From Streptomyces brasiliensis (lineage in GTDB: Bacteria; Actinomycetota; Actinomycetes; Streptomycetales; Streptomycetaceae), in assembly GCF_014647875.1 (NCBI RefSeq), contig NZ_BMQA01000006.1, positions 62,001 through 126,000 of the forward strand: a stretch of DNA of 64,000 nt, written 5' to 3'. Position 1 is the first letter of the stretch. Every line of letters begins with the position of its first letter. A model generated the notes under the pieces. That model was given only the letters and a program-made list of their open reading frames with translations. It was not told the DNA's origin and searched no databases. Below, piece by piece: positions 8,531 through 16,087 of the stretch. The position numbers and the translations under genes were made by a program.

Positions 8531-10360
8531 ATGTACGATCCCGATCCGCCGTTCCGGCCGGTGCGCAGGCGGGACGGTTATCTCCCACTGGAGGATCTCG
8601 GCCTGATCGGGGACGGCACCACGGCGGCACTCGTGGGGCTCGACGGCTCCATCCCCTGGATGTGCCTGCCGCGCTTCGACTCCGAACCGCTGTTCTGCGG
8701 TCTGCTGGATCACACGCGCGGCGGCCACTTCACCGTGGCGCCCGAGGATGTCGTGGAGGCGCGGCAGCGGTACGAGGGCGACACCGGCGTGCTCGTGACG
8801 GAGCTGCGCACGGCGACCGGTCTGGTGCGCCTCACCGACGCGCTCGCCCTGCGCTCCGGCGCCGATCTCACGGACGACCTGCCCGCCGGGCGTTCCGAGC
8901 TCGTGCGGTCGGCGGTCGTCGTGGACGGGAACGTACGCCTGCGGGCGGAGCTGGCGCCGCGCGGCGACGGGCAGGCGCACGCACGGTTCAGCGGACTCGA
9001 GGTACGGCCCGCCCGGCAGCCGGGGCTGCGGCTCCATCTGCGCTCCAACCGCCCCCTGGACGGCCTGCGCACCACCCACGACCTGCACCAGGGCGAGCGC
9101 CTCGACCTCGTGCTGTCGTGGGGGCGCTTCCACCGCCACCACCGCTTCGACGCCGACGCCATGCTGACGGGCACCGCAGACGCCTGGCACCGCTGGATGC
9201 GTCACTTCTCCTACGGCGGCCCCCAGGAGGCCCTGGTCAGACGCGCCGCGCTCACCCTGAAGATGTGCGACGACTGGGCCAGCGGCTCCCTGGTCGCGGC
9301 ACCCACCTCGTCCCTGCCCGCACCCATCGGCGGCATCCGCAACTGGGACTACCGCTACGCCTGGATCCGTGACGCGGCGTACGCCGTGTTCGCGCTGCGC
9401 CGCATCGGCTTCGGCAGCGAGGCCGACTCCTTCCTCGGCTGGGTCCTCGACGCCTTCGAACAGAGCCGGCAGCCCCGCATCATGTACACCGTCGAGGGCC
9501 GCACGGTGCCCGAGGAAGTGGAGGACGCCGAGCTGGAGGGCTATCGGCGCTCGTCCCCGGTGCGCTGGGGCAACAGCGCGGCCGACCAGCGCCAGCACGA
9601 CGTCTACGGCGAGATCCTCGACTGCGCCGACCAGTGGCTGCTCGCGGGCGGCAAGATCCAGCCCGCGGTGTGGGAGGGGCTGGCCGGGCTCGCCGACAGC
9701 GCGGGGCAGGCCTGGCACCGGCCGGACCAGGGGATCTGGGAGGTGCGCAGCGAGGGACACGCCTTCACCTACTCGGCCGGGATGTGCCAGGTGGCGCTCG
9801 ACCGGGCCGTACGCATCGCCGAGCGGCACGGGCTGCCCGGCCGGACCGAGGAGTGGCGCGCGTCGGCCGAGCGGCTGCGGCGGCTGATCCTGGAGGAGTC
9901 CTGGGACGAGGACGCTGGGACCCTGAGCGTGCACCTGAACGGCGGCGGAGTCCTCGACGCGAGCCTGCTGGCGCTGCCGCTGCGCGAGGTCGTACCGGCC
10001 GACCACCCGCGCGTGGTGGCCACCACGGCGGCCGTGGCCGAGCGTCTGTCGGCCGGCGACGGGCTGCTCTACCGCTATCTGCACGATGAGTCCCCCGACG
10101 GCCTCGCGGGCGACGAGGGCGCCTTCATGCTGTGCAGCTTCTGGCTGGTCGACAACCTCGTCAAGCAGGGCCGCACGGAGGAGGCCGAAGAGCTGTACGA
10201 CTCCCTGTGCGAGCGGGCCAGTGCACTCGGGCTGCTGTCGGAGCAGGTCCATCCGTCCACAGGAGAGTTCATGGGCAACTTCCCCCAGGCATTCAGCCAC
10301 ATCGGCATCATCGCGAGCGGTGTGAACCTCGACCGGGCGAAGGCGGGGACCCGACGGTGA
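8531..10360 (+). CDS. Glycoside hydrolase family 15 (glucoamylase/trehalase-like)
   Basis: A 609-aa protein with the GH15 layout: an N-terminal super-beta-sandwich (LGLIGDGTTAALVGLDGSIPWMCLPRFDSE) followed by an alpha/alpha-barrel. Barrel motifs include GGIRNWDYRYAWIRDAAY and the C-terminal general-base region LLSEQVHPSTGEFMGNFPQAFSH. Actinobacterial members include alpha,alpha-trehalases and dextran glucosidases, and substrate cannot be fixed here. No signal peptide, so it is cytoplasmic. It begins 40 bp after the dehydrogenase gene, and its stop overlaps the start of the zwf-like gene (GTGA), implying translational coupling. Confidence 0.87.
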   Translation: MYDPDPPFRPVRRRDGYLPLEDLGLIGDGTTAALVGLDGSIPWMCLPRFDSEPLFCGLLDHTRGGHFTVAPEDVVEARQRYEGDTGVLVTELRTATGLVRLTDALALRSGADLTDDLPAGRSELVRSAVVVDGNVRLRAELAPRGDGQAHARFSGLEVRPARQPGLRLHLRSNRPLDGLRTTHDLHQGERLDLVLSWGRFHRHHRFDADAMLTGTADAWHRWMRHFSYGGPQEALVRRAALTLKMCDDWASGSLVAAPTSSLPAPIGGIRNWDYRYAWIRDAAYAVFALRRIGFGSEADSFLGWVLDAFEQSRQPRIMYTVEGRTVPEEVEDAELEGYRRSSPVRWGNSAADQRQHDVYGEILDCADQWLLAGGKIQPAVWEGLAGLADSAGQAWHRPDQGIWEVRSEGHAFTYSAGMCQVALDRAVRIAERHGLPGRTEEWRASAERLRRLILEESWDEDAGTLSVHLNGGGVLDASLLALPLREVVPADHPRVVATTAAVAERLSAGDGLLYRYLHDESPDGLAGDEGAFMLCSFWLVDNLVKQGRTEEAEELYDSLCERASALGLLSEQVHPSTGEFMGNFPQAFSHIGIIASGVNLDRAKAGTRR

Positions 10361-11712
10361 TCGACCGGATCGTCCTCCTCGGCGCGACGGGTGACCTCAG
10401 CGCGCGCTACCTCCTTCCGGCCCTGGCGGCCCTGCGGACGGCGGGACACATCGGCGACGGATTTCGGCTGACCGGCGCGAGCCGCGAGGACTGGAGCAGC
10501 GAGAAGTTCCGGGACTGGGCCGCCGAGCAGCTCGACCGCCACGGCGAGTCCTTCCCCGCCGACGCCCGGCGGGCGGTCGCGGCGTCGGCCGACTACCGGA
10601 GGGCGGATGTCACCGACGCCGCCGACGTCCGGGCGGCCGTGGCCGGTGACGGACCCGTGGCCGTCTATCTCGCGCTGCCCCCGTCGCTGTTCCCCCGCGT
10701 GGTCGGCGCGCTGCACGACGCCGGACTGCCGCCGGGCAGCCGGATCGTGCTGGAGAAGCCGTTCGGCGAAGACCTGGACAGCGCACAGGAGTTGAACCAG
10801 CTGCTCGCCGAACTGGTCCCGGAGCAGGCGGTGTTCCGGGTCGACCACTTCCTGGCCATGACGACCGTGCAGAACGTGCTCGGCAGCAGACTCGCCAACC
10901 GCGTGCTCGAACCCCTGTGGAACAGCACCCACATCGCCGAGATCGAGATCGTCTGGGACGAGACCCTCGCCCTGGAGGGCAGGGCCGGCTACTACGACCA
11001 CGTCGGCGCGCTGAAGGACATGGTGCAGAACCATCTGCTGCAGGTGCTCTGTCTGGTCGCCATGGAACCGCCCATCACGCTGGGCGAACGGGATCTGCGT
11101 GACCGCAAGGTCGACGTGCTGCGGTCCGTCCGTCCGCTCACCGACGACGACGTGGCGCATCACACGCGCCGCGCCCGGTACGCGGCGGGCCGCATGGGCG
11201 CCCATGACGTACCGTCGTACACGGACGAGGAGGGTGTGGACCCGAGCCGCCGCACCGAGACCTTCGCCGAGGTGGAACTGGAGCTGGACAGCTGGCGGTG
11301 GGCGGGGACGACGTTCCGGCTGCGCAGCGGCAAGGCGCTCACGGCGGACCGCAAGGAGGTCGCGGTGCGTTTCCGTCCGGTCCCCCATCTGCCCTTCGGG
11401 CTCGGCAGTGCGGCCGTGCCGAATGTGCTGCGTTTCGGACTGGAGCCGGAGGGCCTGACCCTCGACCTGATGGGCACGGGCTCCCGGGCCGGTGACCTCA
11501 CCGAGCTCGCACTGGCCGCCCGCATGGACCCACCCGGCCTGCCCGCCTACGGCAGGCTGCTCCTCGACGTCCTGAACGGTGACCCCGCCCTGTCCATCCG
11601 CGGCGACGAGGCGGAGGAGGCGTGGCGTGTCCTCGCCCCGGTCATCTCGGCCTGGGAGCGGGACCTGGTCCCCATGGAGGAGTACCCGGCGGGCTCGGCC
11701 GGACCGGCGTAG
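10357..11712 (+). CDS. Glucose-6-phosphate dehydrogenase-like protein (divergent Zwf)
   Basis: A 451-aa Zwf-family protein. The coenzyme site GATGDLSARYLLPAL is normal. The active-site block reads RVDHFLAMTTVQNVL where canonical enzymes have RIDHYLGKETVQN: the catalytic His is kept, but the conserved substrate-binding Lys is replaced by Met. EKPFG and the Tyr-Tyr-Asp-His block (GYYDHVGALKDMVQNHL) are present. GTG at 10357 overlaps the GH15 stop. The protein is shorter than typical Zwf (about 490-510 aa). It may oxidise another sugar or sugar phosphate. A perfect hairpin follows the gene. Confidence 0.83.
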   Translation: MIDRIVLLGATGDLSARYLLPALAALRTAGHIGDGFRLTGASREDWSSEKFRDWAAEQLDRHGESFPADARRAVAASADYRRADVTDAADVRAAVAGDGPVAVYLALPPSLFPRVVGALHDAGLPPGSRIVLEKPFGEDLDSAQELNQLLAELVPEQAVFRVDHFLAMTTVQNVLGSRLANRVLEPLWNSTHIAEIEIVWDETLALEGRAGYYDHVGALKDMVQNHLLQVLCLVAMEPPITLGERDLRDRKVDVLRSVRPLTDDDVAHHTRRARYAAGRMGAHDVPSYTDEEGVDPSRRTETFAEVELELDSWRWAGTTFRLRSGKALTADRKEVAVRFRPVPHLPFGLGSAAVPNVLRFGLEPEGLTLDLMGTGSRAGDLTELALAARMDPPGLPAYGRLLLDVLNGDPALSIRGDEAEEAWRVLAPVISAWERDLVPMEEYPAGSAGPA

Positions 11713-11726
11713 GAGGAGAAGGGCGA

Positions 11727-11766
11727 GGGCCCGGGCCGTCGGGGAATTCCCCGACGGCCCGGGCCC
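11727..11766. terminator. Perfect 40-bp palindromic terminator
   Basis: Arms of 18 bp (GGGCCCGGGCCGTCGGGG and its exact complement) flank AATT, so the whole 40 bp is self-complementary. It stands between the zwf-like stop (11712) and the minus-strand tRNA 3' end (11784) and could terminate transcription from both sides. There is no U-tract, as is common in streptomycetes. Confidence 0.8.
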
Positions 11767-11783
11767 TGCCGGTGTCCTGCGAC

Positions 11784-11858
<75 letters not shown>

Positions 11859-12030
11859 GGGACGGGCAGGACGAGTCGACAGCCTACATTGCCCCGGGCG
11901 GTACCCCGCAAACCCGTATCAGGGGGGTTAGCCCCACCCCGGATCCGGGAGCGGGCCGGATCGTCCCGGCCGGCGCTGATCCCTACGGTCGTGACAGACC
12001 CGCATCCGTCCGGCTCAGGGAGAAATCAGC

Positions 12031-12798
12031 ATGACCCGTACCGTGCCCGTTCGTGTCGCCGCAGCCGTCGGGGGCGCCGCGCTCCTCGTCGCCGCCACCG
12101 GGTGCGGCGCCTCCGCGGGGGACGACAAGCATCCCGATCACCGTTCCTTCGCGCTGCACGGCCGTACCCTCGTCGTCGACTCCGACGACTCCGCGCTGGA
12201 GATCGTCGCCTCTCCCTCGGCGAAGGCAGGGAGCGTCGAGGTGACACGGTGGTTCCAGGCGTCCGTCGTGGCCGGGAAGGATCCCCGGGTGACCTGGGCG
12301 ATGAAGGGTGACCGGCTGGTGCTGCGGCTGACGTGCTCGGGGTTCGTCGCCGACTGTGCGGTCCGGCACCGTATCGAGGTGCCGCGCGGGGTCTCCGTCC
12401 AGGTGCGGGACGGGGACGGGAGCGTGCGGGCACGCGGGTTCAGGGACACGCTCGGGATCCGGACGGCCGACGGGTCCGTACACGTCACCGAGTCCACCGG
12501 CCCGCTGGAGGTGCACACCGGCGACGGCTCGGTGCGGGCCGAGGTCGCGTCGGCCCGGGTCCGGATCAGCAGCGGTGACGGTTCGGTACGGCTCCGACTG
12601 GGCGTCGTACCCGACCTGGTGGACACGCGCAGCGGCGACGGCTCGGTCACCGTCGCGCTGCCCCGCGCCGCGTACCGGGTCACGGCGCAGTCCCGTGACG
12701 GTGCGGTGGACGTGTCGGTGCCACGCGACCCGGCCAGTCCGCATGTGGTCGGCGCCCGTACCCGCGACGGGAAAGTCACGGTGCGAACCGCGAACTGA
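12031..12798 (+). CDS. DUF4097-type beta-strand repeat lipoprotein
   Basis: A 255-aa predicted lipoprotein. The signal peptide has a lipobox (LLVAATGC), with the mature Cys at about residue 25. The rest is a beta-helix-like repeat region of the DUF4097 type with recurrent GDGSV / ADGSV / RDGAV turns (VRDGDGSVRARGF, RTADGSVHVTE, HTGDGSVRAEV, SSGDGSVRLRL, RSGDGSVTVAL). Start ATG with AGGGAGA upstream. DUF4097 proteins are often tied to envelope stress, but no function is established here. The 172-bp stretch before it (11859-12030) has no gene. Confidence 0.8.
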   Translation: MTRTVPVRVAAAVGGAALLVAATGCGASAGDDKHPDHRSFALHGRTLVVDSDDSALEIVASPSAKAGSVEVTRWFQASVVAGKDPRVTWAMKGDRLVLRLTCSGFVADCAVRHRIEVPRGVSVQVRDGDGSVRARGFRDTLGIRTADGSVHVTESTGPLEVHTGDGSVRAEVASARVRISSGDGSVRLRLGVVPDLVDTRSGDGSVTVALPRAAYRVTAQSRDGAVDVSVPRDPASPHVVGARTRDGKVTVRTAN

Positions 12799-12872
12799 CC
12801 GGCCCGTGTGTTCGTCTTCTACGGGTGGGAGAATGACAGCGCCCAGGGCGAATGACAGCACGGGAGAGGGAT

Positions 12873-14264
12873 GTGACGGCGACACCGGCCACGACACCTT
12901 CGCAGCCGCGCCCGCCGTTCGCGCGGCCCCGGCGCGGTCCCTCGCCCCTCCGTGACACCCTCACCCTGATCGGCCTGCCCCTGCTCGCCGGCCTCGCGCT
13001 GCCGGGCGCGTTCGCGGGCGGCGGCACCCGGCGCTGGTTCGGCGGGCGGTCCGAGAGCCAGCGGGCGGAGGCGCAGGCCGCGAAGGACGCCGCCGCGGCC
13101 GCGTTCTACGAACTCGACACCGCCCAGCGGGATCTCCGGATCTCGATAGAGACGATCACCGCCGTCGACGGCTCCCCCGCGGCCCGGCGTGCCGTGTCCG
13201 ACTTCGAGGCGCTGGGCCGCCGTATCGACGAGGCCAGCGGGCGCTACATCGAGGCCGTGGACGCGCACGACCTCGACCGGGACGGCCTGGAGGCCTCGGC
13301 CGCCGTGCGGGCGCGCACCGAGTTGACCGCCGCCATGGACGAACTGGTCCGGGTGAAGCAGGACCTGGACCGGTTCGGCAGCGGTCTCGGGCCGCTGCTC
13401 GGCAAGGCCGAGACCCAGCTGGCCCGGCTCGCGCCCGCCGTGGAGCGGGCCCGGCAGGCGCTGCTCGGCGCGTCGAACGCCCTGGACGCCGTACGGGGCT
13501 CGGGCCTGAAGGCCGACGATCTGGCCGCCCGGCTCGCCACCCTCTCCCCCGAGCTGACGAAACTCAACCAGGGCGCCGGTCAGCACGGGGTGCCGCAGAC
13601 GCTGGAGCGGGCCGAGCGGGTGGCCCGGGAGGGCGAGTCGATCCGGGCCGAGGCGGAGCGACTGCCGGAGAAGGCCGCCGAGATCGACCACCGGCTGGTC
13701 AGCCTGCGGACCCGGGCCCAGGCCCTGACGACGCGCGCCGGGCAGGTGGACCCGGTGCTGAGCGAACTGCGCCGCCGGTTCACGGCCGCCTGCTGGCAGG
13801 ACCTGCAGCAGGTGCCGGAGCAGGCCGGAGAGAACGTACGGCAGGCCGAACTGAAGCTGAAGGAGGCGCAGGCCGCGCGGGACGAACAGCGCTGGCCGGA
13901 CGCCACCTCGCTGCTGTCGACGGTACGGGCGCTGCTGAACACCACCGACGAGGCGGTGTCGGCCGCCGGTGACCGGCTGCGGCGGCTGAACGCCGTACAG
14001 AAGGACCCGCAGCAGGAGATCGAGCGCACCAGGTTCGCGATCCGGGACGCTCAGCGGCTGGCCATGGCGGGCCGCTCGACGCCCGACCCGCGGCACGCCC
14101 GGCCGCTGGACGACGCCGTGTCCCGGCTGGAGCGGGCGATCGGCACGCTGGAAGGGCGGCACCCCGACTACTGGCACTTCCTGACCGAGACCGAGGCGGT
14201 ACGGCAGTCGGTGGCACGCGTGGTCGCGCAGATCCGCGAGGACCGCGGCGGCGCCGGGCACTGA
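12873..14264 (+). CDS. Coiled-coil membrane-anchored protein of unknown function
   Basis: About 463 aa. A Pro/Arg-rich cytoplasmic N-terminus leads into one hydrophobic segment (TLIGLPLLAGLALPGAFAGGG, about residues 30-50). Several hundred residues of Ala/Glu/Arg-rich helix follow, with strong heptad character (AEAQAAKDAAAAAFYELDTAQRD, VERARQALLGASNALDAVR). This suggests a membrane-tethered coiled coil. GTG at 12873 is best placed behind GGAGAGG; an in-frame ATG at 12852 would add seven residues. I do not recognise a named family. Confidence 0.75.
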   Translation: MTATPATTPSQPRPPFARPRRGPSPLRDTLTLIGLPLLAGLALPGAFAGGGTRRWFGGRSESQRAEAQAAKDAAAAAFYELDTAQRDLRISIETITAVDGSPAARRAVSDFEALGRRIDEASGRYIEAVDAHDLDRDGLEASAAVRARTELTAAMDELVRVKQDLDRFGSGLGPLLGKAETQLARLAPAVERARQALLGASNALDAVRGSGLKADDLAARLATLSPELTKLNQGAGQHGVPQTLERAERVAREGESIRAEAERLPEKAAEIDHRLVSLRTRAQALTTRAGQVDPVLSELRRRFTAACWQDLQQVPEQAGENVRQAELKLKEAQAARDEQRWPDATSLLSTVRALLNTTDEAVSAAGDRLRRLNAVQKDPQQEIERTRFAIRDAQRLAMAGRSTPDPRHARPLDDAVSRLERAIGTLEGRHPDYWHFLTETEAVRQSVARVVAQIREDRGGAGH

Positions 14265-14338
14265 GCCGTTGCCGCCGGGCGTCGGCGGGCGGATATTGGG
14301 AAGACGCACGGCCTCCGCACACGCACAAGGAGGCGGAC

Positions 14339-14878
14339 ATGGCCGCACACGTACTGCACACGGAAAGCCGTCAGCGGATCCGGTTCGACGAGCACCTGCC
14401 GGTCGACCACCGCCTGAACAAGGTCTACCGGGTCGGCGCGGGCCTGATGGGCCTGTTCCTGCTCGCCTTCGGCATCCTCGGCCTCACGGACAACATCGGA
14501 TTCTTCAACACCGGCGGGAACACCACGCTCGGGCTGAACACCAACGGCTCGCTCAGCGTTCTGTCGATCTGCGTGGGGCTGCTGCTCTTCGCCGGCATGG
14601 TGATCGGCGGGAACTTCGCGTCCACGCTGAACATGGTGCTCGGCGTCCTGTTCATCCTGAGCGGCTTCCTGAACCTCGCTCTGCTCGACACCCCCCAGAA
14701 CTTCCTCGCGTTCAAGATCCAGAACGTGCTGTTCAGTTTCGTCGTCGGCATCCTCCTGATGGTGTTCGGGATGTACGGCAGGGTCAGCTCGGTCCTGCCG
14801 CACGACAACCCGTACTGGCGGGCCCGCCACCCCGAGGCGGCCGAGGCGGAGCAACAGGCCCGGCAACAGCAGTCGTGA
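14339..14878 (+). CDS. DUF4383 membrane protein
   Basis: A 179-aa protein with four hydrophobic segments (VGAGLMGLFLLAFGILGL, LSVLSICVGLLLFAGMVIGG, MVLGVLFILSGFLNLALL, VLFSFVVGILLMVFGMYG). The arrangement is that of DUF4383, common in actinobacteria. A charged N-terminus and an Ala/Gln/Glu tail (EAEQQARQQQS) are cytoplasmic. The ATG has AAGGAGG eight bases upstream. Function unknown. Confidence 0.85.
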   Translation: MAAHVLHTESRQRIRFDEHLPVDHRLNKVYRVGAGLMGLFLLAFGILGLTDNIGFFNTGGNTTLGLNTNGSLSVLSICVGLLLFAGMVIGGNFASTLNMVLGVLFILSGFLNLALLDTPQNFLAFKIQNVLFSFVVGILLMVFGMYGRVSSVLPHDNPYWRARHPEAAEAEQQARQQQS

Positions 14879-14893
14879 CCGGCCCTCAGCGGT

Positions 14894-14905
14894 TAGCCTG
14901 TGCAC
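14894..14905 (+). promoter_or_regulatory. Leaderless promoter of the FmdB gene
   Basis: TAGCCT (14894-14899) lies 6 nt before the ATG with no ribosome-binding site between, so transcription should start at the A of the start codon. Confidence 0.6.
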
Positions 14906-15124
14906 ATGCCTCGCTACGAGTACCGCTGCCGGACCTGCGGCGACACCTTCGAACTGAGCCGCCCGATGGCGCAGTCCTCGGCCCCGGCGACATGCCCTTC
15001 GGGCCACGACGACACGGTGAAACTCCTGTCGACGGTGTCGGTGTCCGGCACCAAGTCCCCGACGCCGGCACCCGCCCCTCGCGGGGGCGGCGGGGGTTGC
15101 TGCGGCGGAGGTTGCTGCGGCTGA
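14906..15124 (+). CDS. FmdB family zinc ribbon protein
   Basis: A 72-aa protein starting MPRYEYRCRTCGDTFEL, the typical FmdB/putative regulatory zinc ribbon. The first CxxC is CRTC; the second ligand pair is weak (ATCPSGHD, one Cys and one His), as in other actinobacterial members. The C-terminus is a Gly/Cys run (GGGGGCCGGGCCG) that may bind metal or be disordered. ATG at 14906 fits family N-termini; a GTG two codons upstream is less likely. Function unknown. Confidence 0.85.
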   Translation: MPRYEYRCRTCGDTFELSRPMAQSSAPATCPSGHDDTVKLLSTVSVSGTKSPTPAPAPRGGGGGCCGGGCCG

Positions 15125-15268
15125 CGCTCCGCCGAAGGTGGGGCGCCTGTGCCGCCGGCCGTCTGCGCCGCCATCGTGCCTGATCCCCACCGGCCCGCAG
15201 CCGCCTGCGTTCCCCAGGCACCCCGCCCGTGTCGCGCCACCCCGCGCACCCGCACGACGCCGACGGTC

Positions 15269-16087
15269 TCAGACCACCCCGCCCTGCCGAGTCCCCCGCA
15301 GAAACTCGCGCAGGATCCGCTCCCCGGCCAGCACCCCCCGTTCCGGCAGCGCACTGATCGCCGGGGCCGTCCAGCCGCTGTCGGCCAGTTCGCCGTGGCC
15401 GGGGCGCCAGCCCCGGTCCGCCGCCAGCAGAAGGTCCGCGTCGAGCAACGAGTCACCCGCCGCCAACGTCAGCTCCGCGCCCGTCCGACGCGCAACCTCC
15501 CGCACCGCCGCGCTCTTGGTCAGCGGCTTCGGTACGGCGTAGATCTTGCGGCCCTGCAGGGACACCGTCCAGCCGCGGTTCTCCGCCCACACCGCCAGCT
15601 CCTTCACCCAGTCCTCGGGCAGCAGCTCACGCTCCACGACCAGGTAGGCGAACAGATCCTCGGCGACCCGGTGCTTGCGCACCCACGCCGGATCGGCGCT
15701 CGCCTCCATATGTGCCCGCACCTCGTCGAGCGGCGCGCTCTCCTCGGCCAGCCGCGCCATCACGCGCGCGTGCCAGTCCGGGTCGGATACGCCGTCCACC
15801 AGCAGATGGCCGCCGTTGGCGCAGATCGCGTACGTCGGCGCCGGCCCCGGCAGGTTGATGCGCTGGTACTGCTTGCGCGTCCGCGTGGTCGTCGGCACGA
15901 ACACCGCCGCGTCCCCGAGGTCGGTCAGCAACTGGGACGCCGTCTCCGTCATGTACGACAGCGGACGGCTCTCGTGCACCTCCACGCACAGCAGCCGCGG
16001 CGCCCGCGCGTCCGGCATGGTCAGGGCCAGGGCCGCCGCGGAGTAGATCAGCGTACGGTCGAGGTCGCTCGCCACCAGCACCGGCAT
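15269..16087 (-). CDS. Ter-associated HAD family hydrolase
   Basis: A 272-aa HAD-fold protein. Motif I is LVASDLDRTLIYS; the Cof-like C-terminal motif is LTLAAGDSLLDADLLLAADRGWRP, with a Lys in PKPLTKSAAV. In Ter loci such HADs accompany phosphoribosyltransferases and a CitE-like lyase and are proposed (Anantharaman and colleagues) to help make a nucleoside-like metabolite. Its ATG overlaps the stop of the phosphoribosyltransferase fusion (ATGA), so the two are translationally coupled. Substrate unknown. Confidence 0.85.
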   Translation of the reverse strand: MPVLVASDLDRTLIYSAAALALTMPDARAPRLLCVEVHESRPLSYMTETASQLLTDLGDAAVFVPTTTRTRKQYQRINLPGPAPTYAICANGGHLLVDGVSDPDWHARVMARLAEESAPLDEVRAHMEASADPAWVRKHRVAEDLFAYLVVERELLPEDWVKELAVWAENRGWTVSLQGRKIYAVPKPLTKSAAVREVARRTGAELTLAAGDSLLDADLLLAADRGWRPGHGELADSGWTAPAISALPERGVLAGERILREFLRGTRQGGVV

